33,171 nucleotides of DNA from assembly GCF_003054175.1 (NCBI RefSeq), contig NZ_QBKN01000037.1, positions 1 through 33,171 on the forward strand, in the 5' to 3' direction. The notes under the pieces were generated by a model. It had not been told where the DNA came from. It made no database searches and saw nothing but the letters and a program-made list of their open reading frames with translations. Positions within the stretch are counted from its first letter, which is position 1; each line of letters opens with the position of its first letter. This DNA comes from Allosediminivita pacifica. GTDB lineage: Bacteria; Pseudomonadota; Alphaproteobacteria; Rhodobacterales; Rhodobacteraceae. The translations under genes and the position numbers were made by a program. This document shows, piece by piece, positions 24,679 to 31,253 of this stretch.

Positions 24679-25901
24679 GCGCCCTTCTCGAGCCAGCCTG
24701 CCGCGTGACGACCGGCCCAGAAGCCGGTCGCCAGACAGGCGGTGAGCAGATAGCCCCCGGTCGGGGCCTCCCAGTCCAGCATCTCGCCGGCGCAGAAGGT
24801 GCCAGGGCGTGCCCGCAGCATGAGCCCGGTGTCCAGGCTGTCGAAGGGTACGCCGCCGGCGGTCGAAATGGGCTCGTCCATGGGACGAGGCCCGTCGTGC
24901 GGGATCGGAAGCGCCTTGAGCAGACGGGCGAGTGCCCCCGGGTCGGTCGGCAGCGGCCGGGCAAACTCCATCATCAGGGCTTGCACCTGCGGTGATAGCT
25001 TCAATGTCTTGCGCAGGTGGTTCGAAAGGCTCTGCTTGCCACGAGGCTTCTCGATCCGCTTCGTCAGGCTGGAAGTGTCAAGATCGGGGAATAGGTCGAT
25101 CGCCAGCGTTGCGCCGTCGCGCAGCGCGGGCGTGAGCGGGTACAGGCCGCCGCCTTCGAGGCCGTGCGCAGAAAGCGTGACTTCGCCACGGCTTGTGAGG
25201 GTCCCTGCGCTGAGACGGATATTTTTCAACGGCCTGCCCAGGTGCGGCGTCATGTGACCGGACCAATGGATTGTCAGCCCGGCGTTGGATGGGGCGAATG
25301 GGGCCACCGAGAGGCCTGCTGACGCGAAATGGTCGGCCCAGCGGCCATCCGAGCCAAGGCGGGCCCAGCTTGCGCCGCCGAGCGCCAGAACGGTGGCGCG
25401 CGGAGTGACGGGCTGCCTTCCCTCGGGCGTGGTGAAGAGAGACGCCTGATTTTCCCACCCTTCCCAGCGCCAGCGCGTGCGCCGCCTGAGACCCATCGCG
25501 TCCAGCCGTGCCAGCCAGGCCCGCAACAGGGGTGAGCCTTTCATGGCCACGGGAAAGAGACGCCCGGTTGAGCCGACGAAGGTGTCCTGCCCCAGCCCCT
25601 CTGCCCAGTCGCGCACCTCCTCCGGTCCGAAGGTGTCGAGCATGGGGGAGAGCGCTGCGCTACCCGATCCGTAGGCGCTGCGGAATGTTTCGTCCGCCTC
25701 GATCTTGGTGAGGTTCAGGCCGGATTTTCCGGCCATCAGGAACTTGCGGGCGGGAGAAGGCTTGGCCTCTGCCAATAGCACGGGATACCCGCGCGAAAGC
25801 AGGGCATCGGCTGCCATCAGGCCCGCCGGGCCGGCCCCCACAACGAGAACCTCTTCGGTTTTGTTCTGTTCATCCAACGCGCTAGTCTTGCGCGGTGTCA
25901 T
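24675..25901 (-). CDS. FAD-dependent flavoprotein, HI0933/YhiN-like (TIGR03862)
   Basis: This 408-residue flavoprotein has an N-terminal dinucleotide-binding fold, VLVVGAGPAGLMAADALLSR (GxGxxG at 22-27). Family segments follow: ARKFLMAGKSGLNLTK, GRLFPVAMKGSPLL, TVLALGGASWARLGSDGRW, ISTAGGVPFDSLDTGLMLR and FCAGEMLDWEAPTGGYLLTACLATG, the last contacting FAD. Its physiological role is unknown in the family; related YhiN-type proteins are annotated as putative oxidoreductases. An ATG at 25922 is also possible. The gene is convergent with dat (stops overlap by four bases) and divergent from the HNH gene, with starts about 20 bases apart. Confidence 0.88.
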   Translation of the reverse strand: MTPRKTSALDEQNKTEEVLVVGAGPAGLMAADALLSRGYPVLLAEAKPSPARKFLMAGKSGLNLTKIEADETFRSAYGSGSAALSPMLDTFGPEEVRDWAEGLGQDTFVGSTGRLFPVAMKGSPLLRAWLARLDAMGLRRRTRWRWEGWENQASLFTTPEGRQPVTPRATVLALGGASWARLGSDGRWADHFASAGLSVAPFAPSNAGLTIHWSGHMTPHLGRPLKNIRLSAGTLTSRGEVTLSAHGLEGGGLYPLTPALRDGATLAIDLFPDLDTSSLTKRIEKPRGKQSLSNHLRKTLKLSPQVQALMMEFARPLPTDPGALARLLKALPIPHDGPRPMDEPISTAGGVPFDSLDTGLMLRARPGTFCAGEMLDWEAPTGGYLLTACLATGFWAGRHAAGWLEKGA

Positions 25902-25920
25902 GCCGCGTGGAGGCGATGCC

Positions 25921-26217
25921 ATGCCCGATCCGATCTGTCCCCTCTACGGCCGGCCCATCCCGCCGGAGGCGCCGCAGAGCCTGCATCACCTGATCCCGAA
26001 GCTGAAGGGCGGCAAGGGTGGTCCGGTCGTGTTGCTTCATCAAATCTGTCATAGTGAAATACATGCTACGTTGACAGAGGGGGAGCTCGCCCGGGACTAT
26101 CATACGGTTGAGGCCCTGAGGTCTCATCCGCACCTTGGCAGGTTCATCGGATGGGTTTCCAAACGTCCCCCGGCCTTCCACAGTAGGACAGCAGGGAAGG
26201 GCCGTCGGAAGCGCTAG
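25921..26217 (+). CDS. HNH endonuclease-like protein with a lost zinc cysteine
   Basis: This 98-residue protein resembles small HNH proteins: QSLHHLIPKLKGGKGGP (the H-H-x-x-P-x-x-x-G-G-x-x-x-P core), then LLHQICHSEIHATLTEGELA and a C-terminal FIGWVSKRPPAFHSR. GGAGG lies seven bases before the ATG. The head reads CPLYGRPIP; family members as I know them carry CPLCGR or CPLCDR, so the second cysteine of the C-x-x-C pair is a tyrosine (TAC in place of TGC, one base). Metal binding would be weakened, so the protein may be inactive or the base may be an error. A cellular role is not established. Confidence 0.8.
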   Translation: MPDPICPLYGRPIPPEAPQSLHHLIPKLKGGKGGPVVLLHQICHSEIHATLTEGELARDYHTVEALRSHPHLGRFIGWVSKRPPAFHSRTAGKGRRKR

Positions 26218-26346
26218 GGACCATAAGGATGTGCGGCACGGCGGAGTAGCGTGCGGCAATGTTGTCAGCTGGGGTGGGCTCAACTTATCTTCGATGAATG
26301 CCGGCATGTCCGGCGCGACGGGTCGATTGTCGGAAGGACCTGGCCG

Positions 26347-27066
26347 ATGAAGTTCGATGAGCTGCTGGATGCGGCGGTTCAGGCGAGGGGCCCGGATGAT
26401 CTCTGGGACCGCGCAACTCACTATTTCGCGTCGCATGCCGCTGATGCTGTCCTCTATGTCCAGTATGTGCCACAGCCCTGCTCAGTCAGGATCCCCGTCA
26501 CTGCGCAGTTGGGGAGCCGGTGCGCTGCCCGCAGAGCGCTACGAGAGCCAGGCGCTGTGGCAGTGTGATCCCCTTCCCTATCGTTCGGCGGACTGGATGT
26601 CGTCTGCGCCATCTTCGGGCTTCGGGTTGATCTCGGCTCGGCATTCGGCGTTTCTCGACCTTCTCTGGCCCAATCACACGGGCGCGGCAATGATCGTGCC
26701 GGTGTTTGGTCCCGGGCTTCGGCACGGCTTTGCCATGGACTTCAATCCGGCTTGTCCTCCTCGGTTTCCTGTGCCCGGAAGCTGCAGGTCGGGGGGCAGA
26801 TCCTCCACCAGTTTTACGTCAGGCTGCTCCGCGCGCCAGAGACCGACAGGCCCGCCCTCTCGGCACGGGAGCGGGAGGTCCTGAGCTGGCTGGTGCACGG
26901 CAAGTCCAACGCCGAGATTGCGACAATCCTCGGGCTCTCGGCCCATACGGTGGATACCCTGATGCGTCGCCTCTACGAGCAGCTCGACTGCAATGACAGG
27001 ACCACTGCAGCTGTCATGGCGGTCGGCCATGGATTGATTTCCGCCGATGGTCCGACATCGTCCTGA
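26347..27066 (+). pseudogene. LuxR-type regulator broken by two compensating frameshifts
   Basis: The span is 720 nt and in frame overall, but only by switching frames twice. Frame one gives MKFDELLDAAVQARGPDDLW to about VPQP. From about 26473-26485 frame two gives SGSPSLRSWGAGALPAERYE, LWQCDPLPYRSADWM, and on to GFAMDFNPA. From about 26749-26752 frame one resumes with SVSCARKLQVGGQILHQFYV and a GerE/LuxR DNA-binding domain: LSAREREVLSWLVHGKSNAE, then IATILGLSAHTVDTLMRRLY. The middle part resembles the autoinducer-binding-like domain of Roseobacter LuxR proteins. No LuxI gene is present. Gene decay or two sequencing errors explain it equally well. Confidence 0.8.
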
Positions 27067-27132
27067 CTGACGTTGCATCACCTCGCCTCGACGCTTACGG
27101 TCCGCGCGCTGCGGGACGACCGGGGGACAGGG

Positions 27133-27519
27133 ATGAGGCACGTCTTTAGCGTACGCGTGTATTACGAGGACACCGATATGGGCGGCCTCGTGTATCATGC
27201 CAACTATCTCAAATACATCGAACGCGCGCGATCTGACTGGGTTCGTGAACAGGGGCTCGACCAGAACGCGATGCGCGAACAGGGCCTGATCTTCGTCGTG
27301 CGACGGGTCGAAGCGGATTACCTCGCCCCAGCGCGCTATGATGACCTTCTCGAAGTGCGCACCAGCGTGAAGTCCGTGACCGGCGCGCGGCTCGTTATGA
27401 CGCAGGAGGTGATGCTCGAGGGCAAGATCCTGTTCCGCGCCGAAGTTACGGCGGTCTGTACGTCGTTGCAGGGGCAGCCTGCACGATTGCCGCCGCAGCT
27501 CCGGCAAAAGCTCCACTAG
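27133..27519 (+). CDS. ybgC: Acyl-CoA thioesterase, YbgC/4-hydroxybenzoyl-CoA thioesterase type
   Basis: This 128-residue hotdog-fold thioesterase has the YbgC active-site motif Y11-x-x-T-D15-M-G-G-x-V-Y-H22-A-N-Y at residues 11-25. RRVEADYLAPARYDDLLEV and FRAEVTAVCT follow. It hydrolyses short or membrane-lipid-related acyl-CoA. The ATG at 27133 follows GGGGGACAGGG and matches family N-termini; a TTG 20 codons upstream is unlikely. The family gene normally leads the tol-pal operon; here the next gene is the convergent cheD, only eight bases away, so tol-pal is elsewhere or this is a second copy. Confidence 0.9.
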   Translation: MRHVFSVRVYYEDTDMGGLVYHANYLKYIERARSDWVREQGLDQNAMREQGLIFVVRRVEADYLAPARYDDLLEVRTSVKSVTGARLVMTQEVMLEGKILFRAEVTAVCTSLQGQPARLPPQLRQKLH

Positions 27520-27527
27520 CGCAGACG

Positions 27528-28055
27528 TCAGAAAAGCGTGACGTCGCTCGCGATCGGCGGTTTGGGCGGTGCGACGATCGGCGCGACTTCGGCCACATCG
27601 CCTGCCACGAGCAATTGCTTCGCACGACCCGTCACGGGCGAGAAGCGAACCCTCCTTGCGGAGGTGCCACCAAGGCTTTCGCCGAGTATGGGAATGCTCT
27701 CGTTGGCCAGGAATTCATGCGCAAAGCGGGCGTTTGACGTGCCGATGTCGCCTAGGTTCGACATCATCTTGGCGCCCCCGAAAAGCTTGGCCCTTAGTCG
27801 GGATCGTTGCGCGCCTTGTTTGAGGAGACCGTTGATGAGCAATTCCATCGAGTAGGCACCGTAGCGCTCGTTGGCGCCGTCCTTGCCCGCGCGGCTTGGC
27901 AGAAGAAAGTGGTTCATTCCGCCGATCCGCCGCTCGAGATCGCAAAGGCAGACGGCCACGCAGGAGCCCAGAACCGTCGAGAAGATCACGGCGGGATCGT
28001 CAGAGATCCGATATTCTCCCTGGATGACGGTGACGACTTTTTCCGATCCGCTCAT
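27528..28055 (-). CDS. cheD: Chemoreceptor glutamine deamidase CheD
   Basis: This 175-residue protein deamidates receptor glutamines and tunes receptor sensitivity. The catalytic cysteine is C32 in VLGSCVAVCL and the histidine H49 in GGMNHFLLP. NERYGAYSMELLINGLLKQG, KLFGGAKMM and DIGTSNARFAHEFL are family features, and GTSARRVRFSPVTGRA lies near the end. It is the last gene of the chemotaxis operon. Its ATG overlaps the cheB stop (ATGA) and is preceded by GGAGG within cheB. Confidence 0.95.
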   Translation of the reverse strand: MSGSEKVVTVIQGEYRISDDPAVIFSTVLGSCVAVCLCDLERRIGGMNHFLLPSRAGKDGANERYGAYSMELLINGLLKQGAQRSRLRAKLFGGAKMMSNLGDIGTSNARFAHEFLANESIPILGESLGGTSARRVRFSPVTGRAKQLLVAGDVAEVAPIVAPPKPPIASDVTLF

Positions 28056-29077
28056 GTGTTCATCCTCCGGGAAGCGCCAGCCTCGCTCCGGCAGGCCCGC
28101 AAGAGTGCCGGGCCGATTTGCTGAAGAGGCAGGCTCGATTGCGCGGCGCCGAGTTCGCAAGCCGCCCGGGGCATGCCATAGACCACGGAGGTCGCCTCAT
28201 CCTGGGCCATCGTTATCGCGCCGCGGTCGGACAGCGCCTTCATGCCCTGTGCCCCGTCGCGCCCCATTCCGGTTAGGATTGCGGCTACAACCCGGCGCGC
28301 AATCGGTAGAGCCGATTCAAAGAGCGCATCGACCGAGGGCATGTGCCCGTTCACTGGGGCACCGGGTGACAGCCCGGCGGAAGGAGCGCCATTCGCGGCC
28401 AGCGTGAGATGCGCCTTGGTCCCTGCGGCGACGACAATTCTGCCGGGAGCAAGAGGGTGGTTCTCCGCCGCCAGCGTGACGTCGGCTGCGCACTGCCGGT
28501 CGAGCAGGCGTACGAGACTTATCCCGAAGCCACCGCCGGTGTGCTGGACGATCAGCGTCGGAGGGCAGTTCGCGGGGAAGGCCGAAAGCACGTTCATCAA
28601 CGCGTCGACGCCGCCGGTCGAGGAGCCAATGAGGATCAGCTTGCCGTTGCTCGGGGCCGATGCGGCTGCAGGTGCGGTGGCAACGGGCCGAGGGCTCGAC
28701 TGTCGGCTGCTGCGCGTCACCTCGCGGATGCGCTGCGCAAGCTCGCCGGGCGAGCTTTGGGCCGAGACGGCGAAGAGCCCGGATTTCTGCAGGCTGCCCG
28801 CCGAGGGACGCGCGGCGCCCGCGCCGCCGGATATGATCAGCCATCTTACGTCTAAGGCTGAGAAGAGCCCACGCATGACCTCGAATTCAGGTTGGGCGGC
28901 AAGTCGATCGTCGATCAGAACGGCGGAGGGCGTCCGGGACTCGACCTCATTGTAGGTGTTCATCAGGTCATGCGTCACGGCCAGCACTTGCATGTCCGGC
29001 TCGCGCTGGAGGGCCGACGACAACCGTTCGCGCTGGCTGGCATCGGGGACGGCAATCAAAAGGGAAATCCTGTTCAC
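28052..29077 (-). CDS. cheB: Chemotaxis methylesterase CheB with a degenerate receiver domain
   Basis: This 341-residue protein has an N-terminal receiver-like part (about 1-110) and a C-terminal methylesterase with the Ser-His-Asp triad in LIGSSTGGVDAL, LIVQHTGGGFG and LTGMGRDGAQGM. It removes methyl groups from receptors. The receiver looks degenerate: the paired acids after the first strand are replaced (LLIAVPDAS where VDDS is usual), the putative acceptor lies in VLIDDRL without the usual M-P turn, and the switch Lys-Pro is missing. The GTG at 29077 with GAGGAG upstream was chosen; an ATG at 29146 would add 23 atypical residues. Confidence 0.92.
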   Translation of the reverse strand: MNRISLLIAVPDASQRERLSSALQREPDMQVLAVTHDLMNTYNEVESRTPSAVLIDDRLAAQPEFEVMRGLFSALDVRWLIISGGAGAARPSAGSLQKSGLFAVSAQSSPGELAQRIREVTRSSRQSSPRPVATAPAAASAPSNGKLILIGSSTGGVDALMNVLSAFPANCPPTLIVQHTGGGFGISLVRLLDRQCAADVTLAAENHPLAPGRIVVAAGTKAHLTLAANGAPSAGLSPGAPVNGHMPSVDALFESALPIARRVVAAILTGMGRDGAQGMKALSDRGAITMAQDEATSVVYGMPRAACELGAAQSSLPLQQIGPALLRACRSEAGASRRMNT

Positions 29078-29152
29078 GACCTGCGTACTCCTCGTTCCTT
29101 GCCTATGTTCCGAGCGTGCTGTTGGATCACGCTGCGAGGCGGTCATCCCTGA

Positions 29153-29518
29153 TCAGAAGAGTTCGGGAGACCCTCCTTGGGCATGGGGTTGCGACGTGCC
29201 CGAAAGGCGCAGCGCCATGTCGCGCAACGGCATCTTGCTCAGCGCCTCGATAGCTGAGAACGTGCGATCTTCCGGCATGTCCTCGGCGACGGCGTCCATG
29301 AAGCTCGCGAGGGCGACCGAGGATTGGACAAGGATATCGACCTGTTGAAGTGCTGCCACGGCATTGCCGGCCAGTGCCTTGTCGCCACTTGCACAGATGT
29401 CCGAGAGCCCATCCTCGAGCGAATGCAGCCGATCACGCATCAGTCGCAGTTCCTCGGCCACCCGTTGGGTGGCCGTTCGTGCAGTGGTTGAAGCGGCCAT
29501 GTGGAACCGATCATTCAT
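29153..29518 (-). CDS. Small helical chemotaxis protein with a CheZ-type DxxxQ motif (CheT-like candidate)
   Basis: This 121-residue, almost all-helical protein is encoded between cheY and cheB. Long amphipathic helices run about 14-44 (VAEELRLMRDRLHSLEDGL) and 47-80, then a shorter helix and a flexible tail. The second helix holds D61-I-L-V-Q65. D-x-x-x-Q is the catalytic motif of the E. coli CheY phosphatase CheZ, and I recall that the small Sinorhizobium protein CheT was described with it too. The size is close to CheT. The operon has no other visible CheY phosphatase. The start overlaps the cheY stop (ATGA). A CheA-binding accessory such as CheS is an alternative. Confidence 0.6.
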   Translation of the reverse strand: MNDRFHMAASTTARTATQRVAEELRLMRDRLHSLEDGLSDICASGDKALAGNAVAALQQVDILVQSSVALASFMDAVAEDMPEDRTFSAIEALSKMPLRDMALRLSGTSQPHAQGGSPELF

Positions 29519-29901
29519 AGGCGGCCTACCACGCTCTCGATACATTGCTTCATGGAGTCGGAGGTGAAGGGTTTCTTGATCATATTGTTGAGGCCGAGCT
29601 TTTTGGCCTCCGCCACAATCTCAGGCGTTGGTTTGCCGGTGACGAGTATGAATCCGATCTTCTGGGTGGCGGGATTGGTTCTAACGGCTTTGAGCAGACC
29701 AAGACCGTCCATGCCGGGCATATTGTAGTCAGAGAGAACCAAGTGTACTGGAGTGGCGGCGAGACGGCTGAAAGCCTTTTTGCCATCGTTTTCCGTGACG
29801 TAGTTCTTGATGCCGATCTCGTCGAGGGCCTGGGTGATCAGGCCGCGGCTGGTGGCCATGTCGTCCACGACCATGATGCGTAGATTGTCTTTCAAGCCCA
29901 T
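29515..29901 (-). CDS. cheY: Chemotaxis response regulator CheY
   Basis: This 128-residue single-domain receiver has a complete active site: D13-D14, phosphoacceptor D58 in LSDYNMPGMDG, T88 in ILVTGKP, and K110 before P111 in MIKKPF. It carries the signal from the kinase to the flagellar switch. It lies nine bases after cheR, with GGAG upstream of the ATG. It is the only CheY-type gene in the window. Confidence 0.95.
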   Translation of the reverse strand: MGLKDNLRIMVVDDMATSRGLITQALDEIGIKNYVTENDGKKAFSRLAATPVHLVLSDYNMPGMDGLGLLKAVRTNPATQKIGFILVTGKPTPEIVAEAKKLGLNNMIKKPFTSDSMKQCIESVVGRL

Positions 29902-29910
29902 CCTGAACTC

Positions 29911-30786
29911 CTAGTTCTTACCGGTGGCGGCTGCGCCTTGGCACTTTCTGTAGCTGGTTACGCCCGCCGTGCTGAGTATGCCGGCAGCTGGTCCGGACAC
30001 CCGCTCGGAGTGCCCAATGAAGAGGATTCCCTCTTGCCGAAGCTTTTCGGTTAGCGCTTTCCAAAGTCCCTGTTGGGTTTCCTGATCGAAGTAGATCGCG
30101 ACGTTGCGGCAGAAGATCGCATCAAACGGACCGTGAAAGGGCCAGGGCGAAATGAGGTTCAATTCGCCGAAAGTGATGAGGTCCTTGGCTTCTTCGATCA
30201 TCTCGAAATGATCAGGGCCACTGGCGCGGGTCCATTTTCGGCGAAAGCCTTCTGGGATGCCCGCGAGTTCGTCGGCGTGGTAGCGTCCCTCGCGCGCACG
30301 GCGGACGATGGCTGGGTCGATGTCGGTGGCAAGGATCCGAACGTTGAGTTTCGATGCTTCCGGCAGACAATCGAGGACGGTCATTGCGATGGAATAGGCT
30401 TCCTGCCCGGAGGAGCACGCCGAGGACCAGAGCCGCACCCGGCCTCCGGCGCGGGCGGTCTTCGAGAGCTCGGGCATGAGTTCCTCACGCAGTGTGTGGA
30501 AATGGTGGCTTTCCCTGAAGAAGCTGGTGACGTTCGTGGTGAGAGCTGAGATCAATTCGAGCTTCTCGGCATCTTCTCCGGGTTGAGTCAGCAGCTTGAG
30601 GTACGCGGAAAAGCCGTCGACATTACGGGCCTTCAAGCGCTTGGAAAGCCGCGAAAAGACAAGGGGTTTCTTGCTTTCGGCAAGACTGAGCCCGAACTCG
30701 CTACGCGCGAGCGCGGCGAGTTGGCGGAATTCTGCGTCACTGAATCCCGCAGCCTCGGAAGCCACTTTGTCGGGGGCGGTTGTCAC
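29911..30786 (-). CDS. cheR: Chemotaxis methyltransferase CheR
   Basis: This 291-residue protein methylates receptor glutamates using S-adenosylmethionine. The N-terminal helical domain (LAALARSEFGLSLAESKKPL, RLSKRLKARNVDGFSAYL) is followed by LTTNVTSFFRESHHF. The methyltransferase core follows: RLWSSACSSGQEAYSIAMTV for SAM, LATDIDPAIVRRAREGRYH, PFDAIFCRNVAIYFD and ILFIGHSERV. It starts at a GTG that overlaps the cheW stop by four bases. No C-terminal receptor-binding extension (such as TPR) is present. Confidence 0.96.
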   Translation of the reverse strand: MTTAPDKVASEAAGFSDAEFRQLAALARSEFGLSLAESKKPLVFSRLSKRLKARNVDGFSAYLKLLTQPGEDAEKLELISALTTNVTSFFRESHHFHTLREELMPELSKTARAGGRVRLWSSACSSGQEAYSIAMTVLDCLPEASKLNVRILATDIDPAIVRRAREGRYHADELAGIPEGFRRKWTRASGPDHFEMIEEAKDLITFGELNLISPWPFHGPFDAIFCRNVAIYFDQETQQGLWKALTEKLRQEGILFIGHSERVSGPAAGILSTAGVTSYRKCQGAAATGKN

Positions 30787-31253
30787 AATACGGTTCCTGT
30801 GTCTTCGTCGAGTACTGCGTCGAGATTGACCACGCGTACCATCGCGTCGTCGACGGAGATCACGCCGAGAATGCTGTGCTTAGTTGCTTCGGACTTGATG
30901 TCAGGAGTCTCTTGGATCGAGTCTTTCTCGACCGAAAGAATTTCTGAGACGGATTCTACCAGAAGCCCGATTGTGGTCGATCCGGACGCGGCGACGATCA
31001 CGACGTTCCGCTCGTTCTCGGCTGTGCGGCCGAGACCGAAGCGAGACGCGAGATCGAAGATCGGGATAACTGCGCCGCGCAGATTCATGACCCCAAGTAC
31101 GTCTGGGGGAGTATGAGGCAGCTTCGTTACCGGAGCCCAGCGACGGATCTCGCGAATTTGGGTGATCTCTAGACAGAAGCTCTGCCCGCCGGCCGAGAAG
31201 GTGATAAACTCGAAATGCGTCATCGACGCGGAATCGCCACTGTTATCAAGCAT
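30783..31253 (-). CDS. cheW: Chemotaxis coupling protein CheW
   Basis: This 156-residue SH3-like protein couples CheA to receptors: FEFITFSAGGQSFCLEITQI, REIRRWAPVTKLPHTPPDVL, GVMNLRGAVIPIFDLASRFG and VVIVAASGSTTIGLLVESVSEIL are characteristic. The start follows GGAG and overlaps the cheA stop by eight bases. A Met ten codons further in could also serve as start. Confidence 0.95.
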   Translation of the reverse strand: MLDNSGDSASMTHFEFITFSAGGQSFCLEITQIREIRRWAPVTKLPHTPPDVLGVMNLRGAVIPIFDLASRFGLGRTAENERNVVIVAASGSTTIGLLVESVSEILSVEKDSIQETPDIKSEATKHSILGVISVDDAMVRVVNLDAVLDEDTGTVL

